A stretch of 8,405 nt of DNA from Actinomycetes bacterium. GTDB taxonomy: Bacteria; Actinomycetota; Actinomycetes; Actinomycetales; Actinomycetaceae. The position numbers and the translations under genes were made by a program. Position 1 is the first letter of the stretch. Each line of letters starts with the position of its first letter. The notes below the pieces were generated by a model. It searched no databases and had not been told where the DNA came from. It saw only the letters and a list, made by a program, of their open reading frames with translations. Positions 1-5,572 of this stretch are shown here, one piece after another. The DNA is taken from positions 1-8,405 of the forward strand of contig JAFAAX010000046.1 of assembly GCA_023426345.1 (NCBI GenBank), in the 5' to 3' direction.

Positions 1-291
1 GACCACGCGGGCGTCGGCGCCCCAGGATCCCAGCCGGGCCGCGACGGCGCACGCCTCGTCGTCCGACGCCTCGCGCAGCCCGTGGTCGACCGTGAGTGCG
101 CGGCACTCGATCCCTCGGCGCGCGCAGACGTCCACCGCGGCCACCGCCAGGGCCGTCGAGTCGGCGCCCCCGGAGACGGCGATCAGCACCCGGGTCCGCG
201 ACTCGTCGCCGGAGGGGATGGTCTGGCGCAGGAACCCGCGGACGGCCAGGGACACCTGCCCGACGGCGCCCCGCGGATTCGCCCCGATCAT
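1..291 (-). CDS. tilS: tRNA(Ile)-lysidine synthase, N-terminal part (cut by window edge)
   Basis: Only the first 97 codons are inside the window; the gene continues past base 1. TilS uses ATP to attach lysine to C34 of the CAU-anticodon tRNA-Ile, so that this tRNA reads AUA as isoleucine; it acts in the cytoplasm. The family is shown by the PP-loop ATP-binding motif SGGADSTAL at about residues 41-49, after a hydrophobic strand (VLIAV), and by the downstream segment LTVDHGLR, also typical of TilS. I chose the ATG at 291 because it is the only good in-frame start before the PP-loop that leaves a normal-length N-terminus. No clear Shine-Dalgarno sits at normal spacing; a GGGAGGA lies about 17 bases upstream. 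The gene starts 28 bases after the DUF2342-like gene stops and is probably co-transcribed with it. In related genomes hpt and ftsH follow. Confidence 0.9.
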   Translation of the reverse strand, partial: MIGANPRGAVGQVSLAVRGFLRQTIPSGDESRTRVLIAVSGGADSTALAVAAVDVCARRGIECRALTVDHGLREASDDEACAVAARLGSWGADARVV

Positions 292-319
292 GCGGACGGC
301 GGGCGGCGTCCTCCCGCGC

Positions 320-1222
320 TCAGAGTCCGACACGGTCCAGCCAGGCCTCCGGCCGGTCGAACTCCTCGGCCGTCGGGAGGTGGTCCGGCGAGCGCAGCAG
401 GGTCGCCACCGCTCCGGCCCCGACGATCACCCGGGCCAGGTCCTGGGCCCGCGCGCGCACGGCCGCGATGTCGCCCGCCGTCGCCCCCAGATGCCGCAGT
501 GACGCCGGGCCGAGCCCGACCATCGGGTCGGTGGCGTTGCGCCGGATCCAGCGCACCGAGGAAATGTCCATCGGGGTGAGGGCGTCCATCTGGCAGGTGA
601 CCAGCTCATCGAGCAGGACCTCCAGACGCACGAGGCCGGACACCGCGCCCGGCAGGTTGCGCAGGAGGTGGGAGAGGTGGGCGGTCAACCAGGGCGCCTG
701 CTCGCACAGGACGCCCCACAGCCCGACGCGCACCGCGACCCAGCGCGCGTACTCCGTCTGGTCGAGGGAGTCCAGTTCGGCCGTGACCAGCACTGTGGGG
801 GCCACCAGGACGCGGCGCTCCCGCACCGGGTCCCACAGGCCGTGGAGCCGAGGGCCCACCGCCCGCAGCAGGGCGAAGGATCCGACCGTCGACACGGGGG
901 CGGCTATCCGGGACATCGACGACCGCGGGGGCCGTGACGAGGGCGCCCCCCGTCCCGACAGATCGTCGAGGATCCGCGCGCAGACCGCGATCGCCCCTCG
1001 TCGGTCGACGACCAGCGCCGGGCGGATCGCCGCGCGGACGGACGCCTCCTCCAGACCCGACAGGCGCGGGAGCATCGGCTCCGACCACTGCGCCGCGCGC
1101 CTCAACCGCGTCACGGCCGCCGTCGCGCCCGACGTGGACACCGTCGGGCCCCCCGGGGTGACGCGGGCGGCCAGGCGGCCCGCCGACGACCAGTCGGGGA
1201 CATTGAGCAGGTCCGAGGGCAT
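320..1222 (-). CDS. DUF2342-family protein (zinc-metalloprotease-like), predicted zinc site lost
   Basis: This 300-residue protein is recognisable as the actinobacterial family annotated 'zinc-dependent metalloprotease' or 'coenzyme F420 biosynthesis associated protein' (Rv3626c in M. tuberculosis, about 350 residues). Evidence is the place between tilS and dacB, the N-terminal VPDW..AGRLAARVTPGGPTVS (8-29), RRVLVAPTVL (136-145), W161-V and APWL..HL (176-183), and MDAL...SVRWIRR (212-228). Where the family, as I remember it, has HExxH after WVCL, this protein reads WVAVRVGLWG (161-170), so both histidines and the glutamate are gone. The later EGHAD-type segment before VMDAVGP is DELVT (205-209), again without His. 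No signal peptide or membrane helix is evident. Known: the family is conserved in this locus, with poorly understood function. Inferred: this copy is not a zinc peptidase and may act by binding. The start fits the conserved N-terminus. No Shine-Dalgarno is visible; see the upstream promoter entry for possible leaderless expression. Confidence 0.75.
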   Translation of the reverse strand: MPSDLLNVPDWSSAGRLAARVTPGGPTVSTSGATAAVTRLRRAAQWSEPMLPRLSGLEEASVRAAIRPALVVDRRGAIAVCARILDDLSGRGAPSSRPPRSSMSRIAAPVSTVGSFALLRAVGPRLHGLWDPVRERRVLVAPTVLVTAELDSLDQTEYARWVAVRVGLWGVLCEQAPWLTAHLSHLLRNLPGAVSGLVRLEVLLDELVTCQMDALTPMDISSVRWIRRNATDPMVGLGPASLRHLGATAGDIAAVRARAQDLARVIVGAGAVATLLRSPDHLPTAEEFDRPEAWLDRVGL

Positions 1223-1229
1223 GCCCCCG

Positions 1230-1235
1230 AGTCTA
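1230..1235 (-). promoter_or_regulatory. Candidate -10 element for a leaderless transcript of the DUF2342-like gene
   Basis: On the minus strand TAGACT (fitting TANNNT) lies exactly 7 bases before the ATG at 1222, with CGGGGGC between. In Actinobacteria this spacing commonly gives a transcript whose first base is the A of the start codon, and the gene lacks a convincing ribosome-binding site. No good -35 box is visible 16-18 bases upstream. The motif is short, so chance occurrence is possible. Confidence 0.4.
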
Positions 1236-1312
1236 GGTCAGCCGATGCGCGGGGCTGCCCGGAATCGTCCCCGATCGATCCCGGACCCGCCGCCGGACCG
1301 ACCGCTCTGGAG

Positions 1313-1354
1313 GCCGTCGCCTGTGACGTGACCGGGCCAGCAGGCGGCGACGGC
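1313..1354 (-). terminator. Hairpin directly after dacB stop, possible terminator
   Basis: A perfect 9-bp inverted repeat (GCCGTCGCC at 1313-1321 and GGCGACGGC at 1346-1354, plus-strand reading) with a 24-base loop begins immediately after the dacB stop codon. There is no T tract after it, so it would be an atypical intrinsic terminator, or a 3'-end-protecting hairpin. Together with the candidate promoter at 1230-1235 it suggests that the DUF2342-like gene and tilS can be transcribed separately from dacB. The 132-bp gap holds nothing else I can name. Confidence 0.4.
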
Positions 1355-2842
1355 TCACAACCCGGCCAGCCCCTCGATGAAATCGTCGATGTATCCGCGC
1401 GTCCAGTAGGCGGCGTCGTCGGGGACCTGGTCGTTGCCGATGGCGAACACCAGCGTGCGCCCCCCCGATGTCGTCAGGACGCCCGCCAAGGAGGAGACGG
1501 ACGGCAGGGACCCCGTCTTCGCCTGGACGTTCGCGGCGGCGGCGCCTTGATCGAGCCGGGAGTCCAGCGTCCCGTCCAGGCCGCCCCACGGCAGGGAGCG
1601 GACGAGGTCCCGCAGAGCCGGCGCATCCGCGTTCATCGAGGCGTTGAGGGCCTCCACCAGGGTCTTGGCGGAGATCCGGTCATTGGTGGACAGGCCGGAG
1701 CAGTCCTCCATGACCAGGCCGGCCGTGTCGACACCCAAGGAGGTGAGCGTCGAGGCGACGGTGGCTGTGGCCCCGGCGTAGGAGGTGTCGGCCGAGGCCG
1801 GAGTCGCAACCGTTGCGGCGGATGGCCCGCCGTCGGAGTCTCCGCTGGACGGGGAGGGATCGGCGGCCTTCGCCGCTCCGGCCGCCGTCTCGCCGTCGGC
1901 GGCGGCGCCCGCCGCCAGCCGGCAGTACTGATCGGCCAGCGTGTTGTCGGAGTGGTGGAGCATCCATCGCACCTGCTGGCCGACGGTCGCCGACTCCACG
2001 TGGGCGATCTCCTCGGCGCCGGCGGGGACGGCGGCCTCCCCCGTCACGACGGCCTCGACGCCCCGGTCGCGCAGGCCGGCGGCCAGCTCCAGGGCGGCGT
2101 CGCGGCCCGGATCGTCCGAGAAGCCCTGGTCGACGCCCGGTTCGACGCGCCCTCCGTCGATCGCGAAGGCGCCGACACGGCCCTCGTAGTCGGAGACCTC
2201 CTGGGCGTCCCAGGCCGCCAGATGCGAATCGCCCGAGAAGATCGCGTGATGCCACCGGAGGGTGACCTGCGTGATGCCGCGCCCCTGGAGGGCCTCGGCC
2301 GTCTCGGCGGCCAGATCGGCCACTCCGGCGTGGCCATCGACGGCGTCGGGATCGCCCTGTCCCCGAGCCAGCATGAGATCGCCCTGCCCCCACAGGTAGA
2401 GATCGGTGCCGACCAGGGACGTGCCCGTCGACAGCGTCGCCGTCTCGTCGAGGTGGGAGAGCGCCGAGACGGCCGTGAGGATCTTCGTCGTCGAGGCGGG
2501 CGTGTGGACGGCGGAGGAGGACTGGTCGAGCAGCACGTCCCCGCTGGCCGGGTCCATCACCATGCCCCAGGCGTTCCACGAACCCTCGGCGGCGGCGTCC
2601 GCCATGCCGCTCCACAGGGCCCGGACGGCGTCCGCGGAGACGGGAGCCGCCTGGTCGGAGGACACGACCGACATCTGCGGTCCGGACTGGTCGATCAGGT
2701 CGGGCGGGTCCTCGGGAGCGGGCGCGGTGGACGTGGTGAGCAGCCCGGGGACCACGTCGAACGCGTCGGCGACCATGTACCCGCCGAGAACCGCCACCGC
2801 GATCGTTGCGCCTACAATCGCACCACGACGCCTGCGCTGCAT
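1355..2842 (-). CDS. dacB: D-alanyl-D-alanine carboxypeptidase/endopeptidase (PBP4-like, peptidase S13)
   Basis: This 495-residue serine peptidase trims the terminal D-Ala of peptidoglycan stem peptides and may cut cross-links, acting outside the membrane. From the chosen start, residues 8-28 (AIVGATIAVAVLGGYMVADAF) form a signal peptide or anchor after an Arg-rich start. The three penicillin-binding motifs are present: STTK (Ser117, Lys120), SDN (298-300) and KTG (442-444). PWGGLDGTLDSR and DCSGLS are also typical of S13; the family usually has Gly or Ala where this protein has Cys. Between SDN and DCSGLS lies a low-complexity Ala/Ser/Gly/Asp stretch of about 45 residues (roughly 311-353) that I regard as an insert. 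An in-frame ATG at 2899 would add 19 charged residues before the signal; the ATG at 2842 has GAGGGGGAA about 10 bases upstream and gives a normal signal sequence. It is divergent from ppa, as in mycobacteria. Confidence 0.9.
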   Translation of the reverse strand: MQRRRRGAIVGATIAVAVLGGYMVADAFDVVPGLLTTSTAPAPEDPPDLIDQSGPQMSVVSSDQAAPVSADAVRALWSGMADAAAEGSWNAWGMVMDPASGDVLLDQSSSAVHTPASTTKILTAVSALSHLDETATLSTGTSLVGTDLYLWGQGDLMLARGQGDPDAVDGHAGVADLAAETAEALQGRGITQVTLRWHHAIFSGDSHLAAWDAQEVSDYEGRVGAFAIDGGRVEPGVDQGFSDDPGRDAALELAAGLRDRGVEAVVTGEAAVPAGAEEIAHVESATVGQQVRWMLHHSDNTLADQYCRLAAGAAADGETAAGAAKAADPSPSSGDSDGGPSAATVATPASADTSYAGATATVASTLTSLGVDTAGLVMEDCSGLSTNDRISAKTLVEALNASMNADAPALRDLVRSLPWGGLDGTLDSRLDQGAAAANVQAKTGSLPSVSSLAGVLTTSGGRTLVFAIGNDQVPDDAAYWTRGYIDDFIEGLAGL

Positions 2843-2872
2843 GTCCGTGTATTCCCCCTCGGTGACCCGGCG

Positions 2873-2901
2873 GTCCGGTTCCCCGGACAGTCGACACACT
2901 A
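2873..2901 (-). promoter_or_regulatory. Candidate dacB -10 box and leader hairpin in the dacB/ppa intergenic region
   Basis: The 180-bp divergent region (2843-3022) holds a minus-strand TAGTGT (2901-2896), fitting a -10 box, which would start transcription near 2889 and leave a leader of about 47 bases for dacB. Right at that 5' end is a perfect 6-bp hairpin, GTCCGG-TTCC-CCGGAC (2873-2888). No good -35 box is visible, and I could not find a convincing promoter for ppa in the same region. Confidence 0.3.
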
Positions 2902-3022
2902 TCGGACGTGGGGCGCGGCGAGGACCAGCCGGGCCTGCGGTCGGCGCAGTCGGCCGCGGCGCCCCCGAACGGGACGCAGCCCCGGATCGGGCACACCCAG
3001 ATCAGGAAGTGGAGGAGCCACC

Positions 3023-3535
3023 GTGGAGTTCGACGTCACCATCGAGATCCCCAAGGGCCAGCGCAACAAGTACGAGATCGACCATGAGACCGGGCGCATC
3101 CGGCTGGACCGCATGCTCTTCACCTCGACGCGCTATCCGGACGACTACGGGTTCATCGACGACACCCTGGGGCAGGACGGGGATCCGCTCGACGCGCTGG
3201 TCCTCCTCGACGAGCCGACGTTCCCGGGCTGCGTGATCCGCTGCCGGGCGCTCGGGATGTTCCGCATGCGCGACGAGCACGGCGGCGACGACAAGGTCCT
3301 CTGCGTGCCGGCCGCCGACCAGCGCGCCTCGTGGCGCACGGAGATCGAGGACGTCTCCGAGTACCACCGTCTGGAGATCCAGCACTTCTTCGAGGTCTAC
3401 AAGGACCTCGAGCCCGGGAAGTCCGTCGAGGGCGCCCACTGGGTCGGCCGCGAGGCTGCCGAGGAGGAGATCACGCGGTCCTTCGAACGCGCCCAGGAGC
3501 ACGGGTTCCGCACCACGATTCCTCCCCAGCACTGA
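3023..3535 (+). CDS. ppa: Inorganic pyrophosphatase, family I
   Basis: This cytoplasmic enzyme of 170 residues hydrolyses pyrophosphate to two phosphates with Mg2+, pulling biosynthetic reactions forward. The family signature DGDPLDALV (52-60) supplies the metal-binding aspartates Asp52, Asp54 and Asp57; Asp84 and Asp89 in MRDEHGGDDK correspond to E. coli Asp97 and Asp102. The N-terminus EFDVTIEIPKGQRNKYE and the active-site region RYPDDYGF (37-44) are classic. His21 and His86 match two active-site histidines which, as I recall, mark the mycobacterial enzyme. Its length is close to the M. tuberculosis protein (162). I chose GTG at 3023 because GGAGGAG (3011-3017) lies 5 bases before it and the protein begins exactly where the family does. 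It is divergent from dacB and convergent with the NlpC/P60 gene. Confidence 0.96.
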   Translation: MEFDVTIEIPKGQRNKYEIDHETGRIRLDRMLFTSTRYPDDYGFIDDTLGQDGDPLDALVLLDEPTFPGCVIRCRALGMFRMRDEHGGDDKVLCVPAADQRASWRTEIEDVSEYHRLEIQHFFEVYKDLEPGKSVEGAHWVGREAAEEEITRSFERAQEHGFRTTIPPQH

Positions 3536-3564
3536 CCTCCGTCTGACCCTCATCGACGAGGGCG

Positions 3565-3604
3565 ACGCCCCCTTCCGCGAACCCTGGGTTCCGGAAGGGG
3601 GCGT
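3565..3604. terminator. Bidirectional hairpin terminator between ppa and the NlpC/P60 gene
   Basis: The arm at 3565-3577 (ACGCCCCCTTCCG) is perfectly complementary to 3592-3604. After a one-base bulge (C3578) the stem continues with GAACC/GGTTC (3579-3583 and 3587-3591) around a CTG loop, giving an 18-bp stem. It lies 29 bases after the ppa stop and 27 bases from the stop of the opposing gene, as expected for a shared terminator of convergent genes. Neither side has a real U tract, which is common in GC-rich Actinobacteria. Confidence 0.8.
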
Positions 3605-3631
3605 TCGTGACTCCTCTGGTCGCTCCAGTCG

Positions 3632-4948
3632 TCAGACCAGGCGGACGACGTAGGGCATGACCTGGCCCCAGTTGTAGATCGAGGTGATCCGCACCGGAAC
3701 ACCCTCGGTCGGGGCCTCGATCATCGAGTCTCCGCCGAGAGACATCGCCACGTGGTAGATGGAGGAGCCGTTCGACCAGAAGATGAGATCGCCGGCCTGG
3801 CGCTGCCCGAGCGGCACCTTGGTGCCGTAGTTGTACTGGAGACCGGACTGGTGCGGCAGGTAGATGCCCTGCGACCGGTAGGCCATCATCACCAGGCCCG
3901 AGCAATCGTATCCACCGTCTGCCGGACCTTCTCCGCCCCACACATACGGCCAACCGATCTGGGACTTCGCCCAGGCGATCGCGCCCGCTGCGGACACGCT
4001 GGATGCCGGCGGCGTGTACACGGGATCCGGGTCGGAGGCCGGCGGGGTGTACCCGCCACCCCCGCCGCCACCGCCACCACCGCCTGCGGAGCCGCCTCCG
4101 CCGGTGTTCGCGGCCTCCTGCTGGCGGCGGGCCTCCTCGGCGGCCGCGGCCTGCTCGGCCGCGGCCTTCGCCGCCGCCTGGCGCTGGGCCTCGAGGCCGG
4201 CCTCCCGCTGCTCGATGAGATCGGCGGTCGTGTTCTCCCGTTGCGCGAGCTCGTTGACCAGGACCTGGCGGCGATCCTCCGTCTGGGTCTGGAGGGCCAC
4301 GGCGCTGTCGGCCGCGCTCTGAGCGGCGTCCGTGCGCGCCTGGACGTCCTCGGTGGCCTGCGCCTGGGCGGCCTCCGCCTTGTCGGCGGCGTCGGAGAGG
4401 ATCTGGGCGACCTGCTCCAGCGCGGCGACGCGCTGCATCTTGGCGTCGGCGGCCGACCCGAAGGACTTGAGGCTCGACTGCTTGAGCTCGATCTGGTTGA
4501 GTCCGTCGGACTGGAGGTAGGGCGTCAGCGCGTCCAGCGACGAGTTGCCCTCACGGTACGCGGTCTGCGCGACGGAGGCGAGTTCCTTCTTGCCGGCCTC
4601 ATAGTCGGCCTGCGCCTTCTGGGCATCGGCGCGGGCGGTGGCGGCCGTGTCGGAGGCCTGCTGCAGCTGGATCTTCGAGGCGTTGAGGTCCTCGGCGGCG
4701 ACCTGCGCGGCCTGGACGGCCTGCTGGGCCTGGGAGGTGACGGTCGCCAGCTCGACCTCGATCTGGGCGACCGACATCTTCGCGACGTCCTCGGCCTGTT
4801 TCGCCTGGTCGATATCGTCCTGGGAGGGGGTCGCCTGCGCCAGCGCCGGCACCATCATCCCCGCCGCGACGAGGAGGGCCGTCAGGCCCATTCGCACATG
4901 ACGCCGTCGTCCGCCGATGCCGGAGGGCCTGTCCTGCCGTCGAGCCAC
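3632..4948 (-). CDS. Secreted NlpC/P60 peptidoglycan endopeptidase, RipA-like, with coiled-coil N-terminus
   Basis: A secreted 438-residue cell-wall hydrolase, probably cutting the D-Glu to diamino-acid bond in stem peptides during septation or wall remodelling. From the chosen start: Arg-rich n-region and hydrophobic core with AQA cleavage after about residue 39; a long Gln/Ala-rich coiled coil (about 45-280); a Gly-rich linker (about 283-299) followed by two TPPAS repeats (301-316); and a C-terminal NlpC/P60 domain (about 320-438). Catalytic residues are visible: Cys349 in DCSGL, His399 in YHVAM and Glu411 in MIEAP, the Cys-His-Glu triad described for RipA. The coiled coil is known in this family to block or position the catalytic domain. 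I chose GTG at 4948 because AGGTGG lies 5 bases upstream and the signal peptide then has normal form; an open frame continues to 5050, and GTG 4957 or ATG 4891 are alternatives. It stands alone, convergent with ppa, with its own promoter region. Confidence 0.9.
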   Translation of the reverse strand: MARRQDRPSGIGGRRRHVRMGLTALLVAAGMMVPALAQATPSQDDIDQAKQAEDVAKMSVAQIEVELATVTSQAQQAVQAAQVAAEDLNASKIQLQQASDTAATARADAQKAQADYEAGKKELASVAQTAYREGNSSLDALTPYLQSDGLNQIELKQSSLKSFGSAADAKMQRVAALEQVAQILSDAADKAEAAQAQATEDVQARTDAAQSAADSAVALQTQTEDRRQVLVNELAQRENTTADLIEQREAGLEAQRQAAAKAAAEQAAAAEEARRQQEAANTGGGGSAGGGGGGGGGGGYTPPASDPDPVYTPPASSVSAAGAIAWAKSQIGWPYVWGGEGPADGGYDCSGLVMMAYRSQGIYLPHQSGLQYNYGTKVPLGQRQAGDLIFWSNGSSIYHVAMSLGGDSMIEAPTEGVPVRITSIYNWGQVMPYVVRLV

Positions 4949-5018
4949 GATGTCCACCTGTGTTGATCGTCCGTTCCGGGGTGCCGGTCCCGCCGGGTCC
5001 GACACGCATGCACCATCG

Positions 5019-5047
5019 AACGTAATGCACATACGGCTCTCGCGCAA
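5019..5047 (-). promoter_or_regulatory. Candidate promoter of the NlpC/P60 gene
   Basis: On the minus strand TTGCGC (5047-5042) and TACGTT (5024-5019) are separated by 17 bases, a good sigma-A-type arrangement. Transcription would begin near 5012, giving a leader of about 64 bases. The stretch just upstream (about 5048-5092) is the most AT-rich of the window and could bind an activator or act as an UP element. The -35 match is only partial. Confidence 0.4.
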
Positions 5048-5254
5048 CAACTTTCACATTCATATCTATTCGTCACTTTGTTCTCAGACGCCTCACACGT
5101 GTCTTTCGTCCCAGCGTCGTCGCCCTCGCCACGGCTCGTCCTCCCCCAGCCCGCCCGCTGCGACCCGTCACGGCGTCTTGGATCGTGGACGCCCAGTGGC
5201 GGCGCGCACGGCCCGCCCGTAGCGTCTCCCCCATGTCGAGTCGTCGAATGCCGA

Positions 5255-5271
5255 GCTGACTGCACGTCAGC
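5255..5271. promoter_or_regulatory. Perfect 6-5-6 palindrome upstream of metY, possible operator
   Basis: GCTGAC-TGCAC-GTCAGC is a perfect dyad with 6-base arms and a 5-base spacer, the size expected for a dimeric repressor site. It lies 298 bases before metY and some 300 bases from the NlpC/P60 start. A TAGCGT (5220-5225) with a weak TGGCGG 17 bases before it could be a -10/-35 pair just upstream. No regulator gene is in the window, so the role is inferred. Confidence 0.3.
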
Positions 5272-5548
5272 CCACACCACGCCGAGCCGGTAGGCCGGAC
5301 CGCCCCGCATCGCCATGCAGATCGCGCGGGGCCGGATCCGAGGGGTCGAGCGGAGCGGGGAGCGGCGCCCGCCGTGCAGCAGAGTCCTCCACAGCGGGAG
5401 GCGCCCGGCGCGGTCCACGACCCCGCGGCCCCACCTCGACCACCGGTGTCGCACTCCCGCTCCTCACCTCTTCCCCACCGGTCCGGTCCGCCACCGCAGG
5501 GACGCCCTCGTCCCGGGCCCACCGCCCACCGCCGCCCGCCCGGACCCG

Positions 5549-5572
5549 ATGACCATCAGGAGCACACGATGA
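5549..5572 (+). other. Tiny upstream ORF (MTIRSTR) overlapping the metY start
   Basis: An ATG at 5549 opens seven codons (MTIRSTR) and stops at TGA 5570-5572, which overlaps the metY ATG (5569-5571) in an ATGA arrangement. The ORF contains the metY Shine-Dalgarno (AGGAG, 5558-5562). It has no clear ribosome-binding site of its own. It could be a coupled leader peptide or mere chance; it is not Cys- or Met-rich. Confidence 0.2.

Larger units (their letters stand above)
4949..5568. other. 620-bp divergent intergenic region between the NlpC/P60 gene and metY
   Basis: I see no convincing gene here; the open frames on both strands are low-complexity Arg/Pro/Gly translations typical of GC-rich non-coding DNA. 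The part at about 5019-5105 is clearly richer in A and T than the surroundings and holds the likely promoter of the NlpC/P60 gene. The part at 5255-5271 is a palindrome. The part at 5300-5430 has several potential stems: GCCCCGC 5302-5308 with GCGGGGC 5326-5332; GGGGTCG 5342-5348 with CGACCCC 5418-5424, enclosing CCTCC 5386-5390 with GGAGG 5397-5401. These could form a metY leader structure, but such pairings also arise by chance at this GC content. No SAM-I, SAM-IV or c-di-AMP riboswitch core is recognisable. Confidence 0.7.

Noticed and set aside
2843..2899. Longer dacB start at ATG 2899
   Set aside because: It would add 19 mostly charged residues before the signal peptide and overlaps the probable -10 box; the ATG at 2842 has a ribosome-binding site and a normal signal sequence.
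1328..3022. Very long plus-strand open frame running into ppa from upstream
   Set aside because: It is the antisense shadow of dacB. The protein is Arg/Gly-rich without recognisable motifs, and ppa has its own strong ribosome-binding site and a family-standard N-terminus at 3023.
4949..5160. c-di-AMP (ydaO-type) riboswitch before the NlpC/P60 gene
   Set aside because: Such elements often precede wall hydrolases in Actinobacteria, but the conserved segments of that class are not recognisable on the minus strand here.
4882..5454. 190-codon minus-strand open frame in the NlpC/P60 to metY gap
   Set aside because: Composition is Arg/Gly/Pro-rich and it overlaps the signal-peptide region of the hydrolase in another frame; no motif, no ribosome-binding site.
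5110..5568. SAM riboswitch (SAM-I or SAM-IV) before metY
   Set aside because: I looked for the conserved GGCAACC core and the partner GAG-G and GC-rich stems; the core sequence is absent on the plus strand of the leader.
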